The position numbers and the translations under genes were made by a program. From NCBI RefSeq assembly GCF_039530285.1, contig NZ_BAAAOK010000055.1, forward strand, positions 38,704 to 102,703: DNA of 64,000 nt, in the 5' to 3' direction. Positions 57,492 through 64,000 of this stretch are shown here, in pieces. Source of the DNA: Actinomadura_C alba. Lineage in GTDB: Bacteria > Actinomycetota > Actinomycetes > Streptosporangiales > Streptosporangiaceae. Under the pieces are notes generated by a model. It was not told the origin of the DNA, did not search any database, and saw only the letters and a program-made list of their open reading frames with translations. The stretch's first letter is position 1. Every line of letters starts with the position of its first letter.

Positions 57492-57809
57492 TTGCCTTGG
57501 AAGGGCGCGCAGTCGAACATTGGGCAAATGCCCCTCAACCCGGCGATATGCCGCTCAACCCGGCGATCGCACGGTCGCACTGGTCAACGCGCTCGCGCCC
57601 TGGATCTCACCCGGTGCCGGGGCGAGGCGTTGGACGCGCTCGTGGCCACGATGAGCAGCGTGTCAGAGCAGCCGGAAGATCCCCTTCGCACCTTCCCGAC
57701 CAGTGGCCCACAAGTCCGGCGAGCCGTGTTCGGCGGCAGCGACCTCGTCACCTATGCCTTCGACGACGCCGCTGAGATCATCACAGTGACCGATGTGACC
57801 TGGATCTGA
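57492..57809 (+). CDS. Small ORF with a RelE/ParE-like C-terminal end
   Basis: A 105-codon frame. Residues 1-48 are Arg/Ser-rich and include the tandem repeat. The second half (ALVATMSSVSEQPEDPLRTF, then VRRAVFGGSDLVTYAFDDAA-EIITVTDVTWI) looks coding, and its last 30 residues have the beta-hairpin pattern of RelE/ParE toxins (VRR...YxVDDxAxxVxV). No antitoxin gene is adjacent. A truncated toxin or a toxin-derived remnant with an uncertain start is the best guess. Confidence 0.3.
   Translation: MPWKGAQSNIGQMPLNPAICRSTRRSHGRTGQRARALDLTRCRGEALDALVATMSSVSEQPEDPLRTFPTSGPQVRRAVFGGSDLVTYAFDDAAEIITVTDVTWI
57528..57567. repeat. 20-bp tandem direct repeat
   Basis: ATGCCCCTCAACCCGGCGAT at 57528-57547 is repeated at 57548-57567 with one mismatch (19 of 20 bases). 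It lies between the ABC operon and the next genes. Confidence 0.7.
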
Positions 57810-57936
57810 CTGAGGTTTCGGGCCCACAGGCCCGGAACCGATCTACCGGAAATGACGTCCTAGTTCTGCTTCTTAGTGATGGTGCAACCGCTACGATCTT
57901 CCGGACATTGACGTATCTGGGGGAGGTGGGTCAACT

Positions 57937-58566
57937 GTGCAACCCCCGCAACCGCCGTACGGCGGCCAGCCGCCCGCGTACGGGCCTCCGCCCGGCCCAC
58001 CCGGACCACCGATGCCGCCCGGGCAGCCGGGATGGGGACCGCCCGGCCCGCAGCGGCCGAACAATAACAACGCGACGGTCATCATCGTCATCATCGTCGT
58101 GGTCTTCGTGCTGCTGATCGGCGGCGGCGCCGTCGTAGGGTGGGCGTTCGTCGGCGCCTCGGGGGGCAAGTCGGCGGCCGCGGGGCCCACGGTGTCGGAC
58201 ATCCCAACGCCGCCCAGCTACAGCCCGCCGCCGGCACCCAGCTACACGCCGTATTCTCCGCCCGACACGTACTCACCGCCACCGCAACACTACGGAGCCA
58301 TTGCCGTGGCACGCGATGGCAGGCTCGGCAAAGCCTGGGACTACAGCACTGCGGCCGCAGCCAGACGGCGAGCATTGAATGAGTGCGCCCGCTCCAGCTG
58401 CAAGGTTCTCACGGTATTCGTCAACAGCTGCGGCGCCATCGCATACAACTCCCGCACCAACAAGTACTGGGGCGGTCGTGGTGCCACACGGACCGCAGCT
58501 CAGAAGAACGCCATATCCAACGCAGGCGGCGGCCGCTGGATCACCTGGGTGTGCACCACACGGTAG
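57937..58566 (+). CDS. DUF4189-domain membrane protein
   Basis: A 209-residue protein from GTG 57937 preceded by GGGGGAGG. The N terminus (about 1-42) is Pro/Gly/Tyr-rich, a transmembrane helix follows (about 47-71, VIIVIIVVVFVLLIGGGAVVG), then a Pro/Ser/Tyr-rich linker. The DUF4189 domain occupies about 118-209: YGAIAVARDGRLGKAWDYST, ECARSSCKVLTVFVNSCGAI and YWGGRGATRTAAQKNAISNA, with four conserved Cys. The domain is secreted or exposed in many bacteria and unassigned. Confidence 0.9.
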   Translation: MQPPQPPYGGQPPAYGPPPGPPGPPMPPGQPGWGPPGPQRPNNNNATVIIVIIVVVFVLLIGGGAVVGWAFVGASGGKSAAAGPTVSDIPTPPSYSPPPAPSYTPYSPPDTYSPPPQHYGAIAVARDGRLGKAWDYSTAAAARRRALNECARSSCKVLTVFVNSCGAIAYNSRTNKYWGGRGATRTAAQKNAISNAGGGRWITWVCTTR

Positions 58567-58633
58567 AGGAGTTGAGAGCCTGCTTCCCATGGGTGCGGGA
58601 AACCGGGTTCACGCGAGACATCCCATCGCAAGG

Positions 58634-58885
58634 TCACCCCCCCTGGAGCTCGTGCCGGACGGCGTCGCGAGGATCCTCATCGAGCTCGACGACACCGCCC
58701 GGTTGGACCCACGCCCCGTTGTCACGGCGCTTGATCGCCAGTACACGTCCGTCCTCTCGGATCACCGCGCCGCCGACGCTGACGGAATGGCGAGGGAGGT
58801 CGGGCGGGTAGTCGCCGCGCTTGATCCCATCCCGCAGGTCGTCTGCGACCTGCTGGTACCGGGATCGGGGTGATTCCAGGCTCAT
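58634..58885 (-). pseudogene. Truncated chimera of a GntR winged-helix start and a NUDIX domain
   Basis: An 83-codon frame. Residues 1-28 (MSLESPRSRYQQVADDLRDG, KRGDYPPD) are the first helices of a GntR regulator. From residue 29 it changes to LPRHSVSVGGAVIREDGRVL-AIKRRDNGAWVQPGGVVELD, the start of a NUDIX hydrolase. The frame stops at HELQGG inside the NUDIX box, whose REUxEE core reads HELQ with no EE. The catalytic part is gone, so no NUDIX activity is expected. It looks like the product of two deletions. Confidence 0.6.
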
Positions 58886-59508
58886 CCGCACCTCACGGGC
58901 TGATGCAACAAGGGCTACGCCAACGGTATGCCGCTCTGCCGGGCGCTGCCGCCTGCGTGGCCAGGCTCGATTCCATCTGTCGGAGGGCGCGTGACCCACG
59001 GGTCGCGGCTGCGGGTGTAGACACTCCTGTTGTGGATGAGGTCGCTGAAGTACTGGGGTGGGCGGTGTACGACGACGATGCCGACACCGTGCGCAGGCTC
59101 CTTGCCGGTGGTGCTGATCCGAACGGGGTCGACGATGATGACATCCCGTTCATGGAGACTGCAGTGTCCCGCTGTAGCAGCGGTGCTCTACGGGTTTTGG
59201 TCGAGTACGGGGGGCGCCTTGACGGGACGACCGGCGGCCGTAGGCCGTTGCTGTACTGCCTGGTCGCTGGCGGCGATCTTCGCACAATGTTGCCTGTCTT
59301 GGTGGAGTTGGGCGCCGATGTGCGGCAACCGTTGAACTCCCATGGCTGGACCGCTTTGCATTTCGCGGCAGCGTACGGCGACATGCGCTCAGCCCGTTTG
59401 CTGCTGGACGCGGGTGCGGATCCAGCGGCCCGAACATTGAACGGGCTTACGCCAGCTGATATGGCCATGGGCAACGGCCACCACGACGTCGCCTGGCGCT
59501 GCCGCTAA
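58870..59508 (+). CDS. Ankyrin-repeat protein
   Basis: Up to 212 residues; the start is uncertain (ATG 58870 overlaps the chimera's start region; ATG 58903 and GTG 59032 are alternatives). From about residue 60 three to four ankyrin repeats are clear: LGWAVYDDDADTVRRLLAGGADPN, then LVEYGGRLDG-TTGGRRPLLYCLVAGG, then GWTALHFAAAYGDMRSARLL-LDAGADPAARTLNGLTPADM. There is no signal or catalytic domain. Such small ankyrin proteins mediate protein binding; the partner is unknown. Confidence 0.75.
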   Translation: MIPGSSAPHGLMQQGLRQRYAALPGAAACVARLDSICRRARDPRVAAAGVDTPVVDEVAEVLGWAVYDDDADTVRRLLAGGADPNGVDDDDIPFMETAVSRCSSGALRVLVEYGGRLDGTTGGRRPLLYCLVAGGDLRTMLPVLVELGADVRQPLNSHGWTALHFAAAYGDMRSARLLLDAGADPAARTLNGLTPADMAMGNGHHDVAWRCR

Positions 59509-59681
59509 CCCTCTGCGCCAGACGGGCCGGATTCCGGTCAGCCGGCGCGACAAGTTGAAGGTGACGGGGCCGCTGTGACGCACGGCCGTCACGGCCGAGC
59601 TGCTGGTGTCCTCCTGTCATCACACACCGGCGTTGGACTCCCTCGTCCCATACGCGCAGGCAATCCCTTGGAATCGATCAT

Positions 59682-60017
59682 TTAGGGACGGGGGATGGCC
59701 TCGATGGTCCTCATGTGCTTCTCGCCCCAGTCGCCGAGAGGGAGGAGGGCCGTGTTGAGCGACTGGCCGAACTCGGTAAGTGAGTACTCCACCTTGGGTG
59801 GAACCTCGTAGTAGACCTCACGGTGCACCAGGCCGCAGTGCTCCATCTCCCGGAGCTGCTGGATCAGCATCTTCTCGCTGATGCCCACCACCGATCGCCG
59901 CAGCTCTCCGAATCGCCGGGGTTCGTCGTGGAGCTCCCACAGGATCAGCGCTTTCCATTTGCCTCCCACGACGTCGATGGCGGCGTCGAGCCCGCACGTG
60001 TAGCCCAGCTTCTTCAT
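59682..60017 (-). CDS. HxlR-family transcriptional regulator
   Basis: A 111-residue winged-helix protein starting MKKLGYTCGLDAAIDVVGGK-WKALILWELHDEPRRFGELR. The second half has ISEKMLIQQLREMEHCGLVHREVYYEVPPKVEYSLTEFG, all typical of HxlR/MarR-like regulators. A Cys at position 8 is where redox- or aldehyde-sensing HxlR proteins keep theirs. It is divergent from the hydrolase gene, and the shared gap has an inverted repeat suitable as its operator. Confidence 0.93.
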   Translation of the reverse strand: MKKLGYTCGLDAAIDVVGGKWKALILWELHDEPRRFGELRRSVVGISEKMLIQQLREMEHCGLVHREVYYEVPPKVEYSLTEFGQSLNTALLPLGDWGEKHMRTIEAIPRP

Positions 60018-60043
60018 CGATCCCCCATACTTACCAATAGGTC

Positions 60044-60068
60044 AGTACCTGAGAAAATAGTAGGTACT
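60044..60068. promoter_or_regulatory. HxlR operator candidate in the divergent promoter region
   Basis: AGTACCT (60044-60050) and its complement AGGTACT (60062-60068) with an 11-nt centre lie between the HxlR start (60017) and the hydrolase start (60169). The 25-nt length with 7-bp arms fits HxlR/MarR-like sites. It is inferred from position and symmetry. Confidence 0.6.
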
Positions 60069-60168
60069 TGTGGAGTATTAAGCAAGGGGGCAGCATCGGA
60101 GGTGCTTCGGCCGGGGCCTGAATCCATGGGCCCACCTCAAACGGCCTGACCTGCAAGGAGATCGCACA

Positions 60169-61065
60169 ATGAAACACGGGCACGTTGTTGCCAACGGCAT
60201 AGACCTCGCCTACGTCGAGGAGGGCGATGGGCCGCTGGCGCTGCTGCTGCACGGCTTCCCTGAGTCCGGCGAGGCGACCTACCGGCATCTGATGCCGGCG
60301 CTCGCCGCAGCCGGATACCGGGCTGTTGCTCCGAACATTCGAGGGTTCGCGCCGTCCGCACTCCCCGCGGACGGCAGCATGCTCCTCGCCGATCTCGTCG
60401 CCGACGCCAACAGCCTGCACGAGGTACTGGGCGGCGACGGCGACGCGGTCATCATCGGTCACGACTGGGGCGCCGCCACCACCTGGGCCGCGGCGAACGT
60501 GGCACCACAACGATGGTCGAAGGTGGTGGTCAGCGACGTTCCGCCACTGGAGTTCTTCGGCGGCTACGCCAGCACCTATAAGGGAATCGAAAGGTTGAAC
60601 CACTTCTGGTTCTTCCAGATGGACATGGCCGAGCAGATCGTGGCCGCCGACGACATGGCCTACCTGCGTCAGGTTCTGCAGGAGAAGTGGAGCGCACCCG
60701 CCTACGACGTCACCGAGGATTTTGAGGCGACCAAGAAGGCCATCGGCGAACCCGCCAGGCTACGGGCGGCACTCGACCTCTACCGGATGAACTTCGGCCC
60801 GAAGCACATGGGGACGCCGGCATGGAACAGCGAGCATGCCGCGCTCTGGGGCGAGCTTCCCACCCAGCCGACGTTGTACCTCCATGGCACCGAGGACATG
60901 AGCGTCGTCTTGGATGAGGCCGACCTTGCCGCGATCGGAGCCTCGCTTTCCAAGGGCTCTGAAGCGGCCTTCATCGAAGGCGCCGGTCATCTCGTACCGG
61001 CCGAGAAGCCCGCCGAGTACAACGCGCGCGTTCTCCAGTTCCTCGGAAAGGACATCTCCAGCTAG
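60169..61065 (+). CDS. Alpha/beta hydrolase (epoxide hydrolase/haloalkane dehalogenase type)
   Basis: A 298-residue alpha/beta hydrolase. The oxyanion motif HGFPES is at 28-33, the nucleophile is Asp99 in GHDWGA, and the acid and catalytic His are D243 region (HGTEDMSV) and His274 (GAGHLVPAEKP). The Asp nucleophile points to epoxide hydrolase or dehalogenase chemistry rather than an esterase. A cap region spans about 130-215. The HxlR regulator next door suggests induction by an organic compound. Confidence 0.9.
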   Translation: MKHGHVVANGIDLAYVEEGDGPLALLLHGFPESGEATYRHLMPALAAAGYRAVAPNIRGFAPSALPADGSMLLADLVADANSLHEVLGGDGDAVIIGHDWGAATTWAAANVAPQRWSKVVVSDVPPLEFFGGYASTYKGIERLNHFWFFQMDMAEQIVAADDMAYLRQVLQEKWSAPAYDVTEDFEATKKAIGEPARLRAALDLYRMNFGPKHMGTPAWNSEHAALWGELPTQPTLYLHGTEDMSVVLDEADLAAIGASLSKGSEAAFIEGAGHLVPAEKPAEYNARVLQFLGKDISS

Positions 61066-61401
61066 GCCACGGACGGAGTCGTTTCGTACGAGCGCCAGCT
61101 ACCGACCGCCGCCCACAGAGGCTCTTCGCGGCGGTGGACCTGGGCGACCATTTCGGCACCTTCCAGGGCGCCGAAGTGGTCACCAAGTCTCGGGCGTCTT
61201 CGGCGTGCAGGCCCGAGTGCAGCAGCTTGTCGTACGTAGACCAGCAGCTCCCAGCCTCGTAACACGGCCGCGCACACGCGCCGGATCTCGGAGTCGGTGC
61301 CCAGCGTTCCAGCGCCGCCGGCCCCAATGGCCGCCTGTTCATCGGACCGCGAGGCGGCATCGTGACCGACCGCGCCTGTTCTCAGGGTCCCGGATGATGG
61401 A
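61066..61401. other. Stretch with no supported gene
   Basis: One minus-strand frame stays open (RVCAAVLRGWELLVYVRQ, GDHFGALEGAEMVAQVHRRE) and could be the remnant of a gene, but no family is recognised and no ribosome-binding site is present. Confidence 0.4.
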
Positions 61402-61752
61402 TCAGAGCCACGCCACGCGGATCAGGTAGACCTCGCGCTCGGCGAGGATATCCCGCCATGACCGTCCCCGGGGGACCGTCTCCCCAGAGCGGATCTGTTC
61501 GGCGAGGGCATGCATCTGACGGCGCCCCTCGGGATCTTTCACCGAGTCACAGGCCGTGATCCACCAGCGGTGCACGAAATCGTTCAGCACGCCGAGATCC
61601 AAACTCACCCGGACCTCGTCCAGCACGGCCTTAAGCCCGGCATCGAACGCCTCACGGTCCTGCGGCACAACGAGGGCGGCCCGGATGGCACGCAGACTCT
61701 TGTCCGGCATGGGCACGCTGCCCGTCCGGTATTCCAGCGGTTGTGCGGTCAT
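61402..61752 (-). CDS. DUF6247-family protein
   Basis: A 116-residue protein. The pattern SLRAIRAALVVPQDREAFDAGLKAVLDEVRVSLDLGVLNDFVHRWW and the final LAEREVYLIRVAWL match DUF6247, small helical proteins of actinobacteria often next to RelE-type toxins and thought to be antitoxin-like. No toxin gene is found beside it: the neighbouring frames are a VOC gene and a non-coding stretch. Assignment is by family pattern. Confidence 0.75.
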   Translation of the reverse strand: MTAQPLEYRTGSVPMPDKSLRAIRAALVVPQDREAFDAGLKAVLDEVRVSLDLGVLNDFVHRWWITACDSVKDPEGRRQMHALAEQIRSGETVPRGRSWRDILAEREVYLIRVAWL

Positions 61753-61887
61753 CGCAACCCTCCTCCCTCCTGGGGTTGGTTCCGGCTTCTACGGTGGTCG
61801 TCTCGGCCTTGTTCCCTTCGAAGGCCTCGACCATCAGCGGGAACCGCGCGTCCCAGCTGTGAGTCGAGTCTGCGATTACCGGACGGC

Positions 61888-62298
61888 TCAGCGCAGCTCC
61901 TGGATGCGGATCATGTTGCCCGCAGGGTCGCGGAAGGCGCAGTCGCGAACCCCGTAAGGCTGCTCGGTCGGCTCCTGGACGACCTCGGCTCCGCCGGCCT
62001 GCACCTTGTCGAAGGTGCCGTTGAGGTCGGCGGTGGCCAGCAGAATCCAGCCGTAGGTGCCCTTGGCCATCATCTCGGCGATGGTGCGGCGCTCGTCGTC
62101 GGTGATCCCAGGGTCGGCGGCCGGCGGCGCCAAGAGGATGGACGTGCCGGGCTGGTCGGCGGGGCCGACCGTGATCCAGCGCATCTTGCCGCTTCCGACG
62201 TCGCCCCGGACCTCGAAGCCGAGAATGTCGCGGTAGAAGGCCAGGGAGGCGTCCGGGTCGTCGTGCGGGAGGACGCTCGTGTGGATGGTGATGCCCAT
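61888..62298 (-). CDS. VOC-family protein (AraC-linked)
   Basis: A 136-residue VOC protein from ATG 62298 (MGITIHTSVLPHDDPDASLA) with the usual two halves: FYRDILGFEVRGDVGSGKMR-WITVGPADQPGTSILL and TADLNGTFDKVQAGGAEVVQEPTEQPYGVRDCAFRDPAGNMIRI. It lies 5 nt after the AraC gene and is surely in its operon. Possible roles include glyoxalase, resistance or small-molecule binding. Confidence 0.92.
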   Translation of the reverse strand: MGITIHTSVLPHDDPDASLAFYRDILGFEVRGDVGSGKMRWITVGPADQPGTSILLAPPAADPGITDDERRTIAEMMAKGTYGWILLATADLNGTFDKVQAGGAEVVQEPTEQPYGVRDCAFRDPAGNMIRIQELR

Positions 62299-62303
62299 GA
62301 CAA

Positions 62304-62768
<465 letters not shown>

Positions 62769-62936
62769 GAGAGAACTCCTTTTATCGATGTCCGCTTATC
62801 GATGTCCGCGAGCAGCCGGGTTACCTGCCGAGGTAGCCGCTGCGGTGCCGAGCCCGGTGTCGTGGCCGGGCCCGCAGTCGGCTGAAGCCGGTGCGAGCGC
62901 GTCAGGCTGTGGTGTGGTTGTGCCGCGCCACCCGGC

Positions 62937-63563
62937 TCAAAGCGATGCGGTCTCCGATGCGGTCTCCCACGCGAACCCGTCCGGGTCGGTGAAGGGCCCG
63001 ACATCGCTGCCAATCATGAGCCGGTGCGATCCGGTGCCGTCGGGAGAGACGCCGGCGTCCTTGGCAAGGGCCCGGCGCCCGTAGAGCGCCAGCTTGACGG
63101 GACTCGACGGAGTGGCGAACTCGACATACTTACGGCCGAAGCTCTTCGCCACGGCGAGGCCGCGGTCAACGTAGAACCGCTTGCTCGCGGCCACGTCCGC
63201 GACTCCCAGCAGGAGCACGATCTCGTCGATCTGCCGGGTGGCCGGGCCGGTGTCCTTCTTCGCCGAGGTCGCGACCTTCCAGATCGTCCCGTCCGGGGCT
63301 CGTACGACCCCGCCGTAGCCCCAGAACGACTTCGCGACCGGCTTCAGGAGCGAGGCGCCGGCGTCGAGGGCGGCGTCGATGAGGCCCTTGACGGTGGCGG
63401 GCTGGGACACCGTGAGCGACATCGTGAACCCGCGGAAGCCGGTCGTCGGTGCCTCCGAGGCCCGCAGGCGCACCTGAGTGCCCAACCCGAAAGCGGTCGT
63501 GTAAAAGCGGTTGGCGGCCGTGGGGTCGGCCGCCTCAAGGGTGACGGATTTGATGGAAATCAT
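62937..63563 (-). CDS. VOC-family protein with two tandem domains
   Basis: A 208-residue protein from ATG 63563 (MISIKSVTLEAADPTAANRF). The first VOC half includes YTTAFGLGTQVRLRASEAPT and the second VLLLGVADVAASKRFYVDRGLAVAKSFGRKYVEF, ending VGPFTDPDGFAWE. It is longer than the neighbouring VOC protein and not a close copy. Immediately upstream lies the tail of a second AraC gene whose stop overlaps this ATG as ATGA. Confidence 0.9.
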   Translation of the reverse strand: MISIKSVTLEAADPTAANRFYTTAFGLGTQVRLRASEAPTTGFRGFTMSLTVSQPATVKGLIDAALDAGASLLKPVAKSFWGYGGVVRAPDGTIWKVATSAKKDTGPATRQIDEIVLLLGVADVAASKRFYVDRGLAVAKSFGRKYVEFATPSSPVKLALYGRRALAKDAGVSPDGTGSHRLMIGSDVGPFTDPDGFAWETASETASL

Positions 63564-63690
63564 GGCGATGAGGCTATGCGCGGCTCCGTGACGTGCGCTT
63601 CTCGATTCCTGACCGGTCTGGTCACCTGTTTCGCCACACGACGGCATTCCGCTGCAGCGCCCGTCGCCTGGCGTCCGTAGGCGCGGAAGT
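63560..63690 (-). pseudogene. AraC-family C-terminal remnant
   Basis: The frame ending at 63560 reads AYGRQATGAAAECRRVAKQV-TRPVRNREAHVTEPRIASSP, parallel to the AraC gene at 62304-62768 (AYRRQTTGAAAGIPSCVAKQVTRP). The DNA is about 80 percent identical over some 125 bp. All helix-turn-helix sequence is missing; upstream the frame joins a CxxC-rich segment (GECQYCENPDCPKTTFVKQG) of unknown origin. Confidence 0.7.
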
Positions 63691-63796
63691 GCGCCGCTGG
63701 TAGCGGACCGTCAGCCCCGCGACCTTGCTTGACGAACGTCGTCTTGGGGCAGTCGGGGTTCTCGCAGTACTGACACTCCCCTGGACGACGATGTGA

Positions 63797-63870
63797 CTGG
63801 GCGTCAACCGGGAGACGCTGCGGTTGTGGGTGCGCCAAGCCCGAGCCGGGCAGGCTGGCGCTGAGCCGGC
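63797..63870 (+). pseudogene. IS3-family OrfA transposase remnant
   Basis: After a TGA at 63794-63796 the plus frame reads LGVNRETLRLWVRQARAGQA, the conserved helix of IS3-type OrfA transposases (LGVxxETLRxWVRQAE). No flanking OrfA or OrfB sequence or terminal repeats are visible, so the element is a dead fragment. Confidence 0.6.
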
Positions 63871-63939
63871 GGATTTACAGTGCGCCACGGACTCCCGGCT
63901 TGCTCCTCCGCTGACCTGCGCAGGGCTCCGTTCAATGCC

Positions 63940-64000
63940 GTGCAACGCCACGTCGTCGCCCGGCTCGTTCACCGGGGATCCGGCTACGACGAGGACCGCG
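63940..64000 (+). CDS. Possible 5' end of an FAD-linked oxidoreductase gene (cut by window edge)
   Basis: From GTG 63940 the frame reads VQRHVVARLVHRGSGYDEDR to the window end. The RLV-x-x-G-x-GYDEDR pattern resembles the start of BBE-type FAD-linked oxidases (PGDxGYDEAR). Only 20 codons are visible and no clear ribosome-binding site precedes them, so this is tentative. Confidence 0.3.
   Translation, partial: MQRHVVARLVHRGSGYDEDR

Overview
This is a high-GC actinobacterial chromosome segment. Gene order, the lipid-import (mce) operon and the accessory families suggest the order Streptosporangiales (Thermomonosporaceae-like, for example an Actinomadura or Actinoallomurus relative). That placement is inference from gene content; there is no rRNA gene in the window to confirm it.

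Layout. Positions 1-37 kb hold the conserved transcription/translation superoperon on the minus strand. Read in the direction of transcription it runs tRNA-Thr, tRNA-Met, rpmG, hadA, hadB, murB, (insertions), tRNA-Trp, secE, nusG, rplK, rplA, two paralogous lipoprotein genes, rplJ, rplL, an 11-kb mce lipid-transport operon, rpoB, rpoC, a gene for a FUS-like Tyr-Gly-Gln-rich tail-anchored protein, rpsL, rpsG and fusA. Promoters with 17-nt spacers can be read in front of rpsL, rpoB and rplJ, and strong stem-loop terminators separate most units. The mce operon is complete: ATPase, two YrbE permeases, MceA-F and two Mce-associated proteins, almost all joined by 0-4 nt junctions and often by NTGA overlaps with GTG or TTG starts. 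A mce ATPase gene (mkl) also lies between rplL and rpoB in Mycobacterium tuberculosis, so this position may be ancestral.

Positions 29-37 kb interrupt the superoperon with an aspartate aminotransferase, an ECF sigma factor with a membrane partner, a secreted protein, an adenosine deaminase-family enzyme, and a TMEM165/GDT1 cation transporter gene preceded by a yybP-ykoY manganese riboswitch directly after murB. Positions 38-52 kb are ordinary accessory genes: PP2C-like phosphatase, GntR regulator, DedA, LysE, YCII and VOC proteins, a xenobiotic acetyltransferase, a second ECF sigma/effector pair, an EEP nuclease and a TPR-like protein, plus an initiator-like tRNA with odd identity elements.

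Positions 52-57 kb hold an unusual minus-strand operon joining an ABC-2 exporter to an exported YncE beta-propeller/phosphoesterase of 925 residues. Positions 57-64 kb are a decayed, recombination-rich end: a DUF4189 protein, a truncated GntR-NUDIX chimera, ankyrin repeats, HxlR with a divergent hydrolase, an orphan DUF6247 protein, an AraC-VOC cassette whose junction is duplicated beside a second VOC gene, and an IS3 transposase remnant. Gene fragments (thioredoxin, TetR, NUDIX, AraC, IS3) mark past rearrangement from about 37 kb onward.
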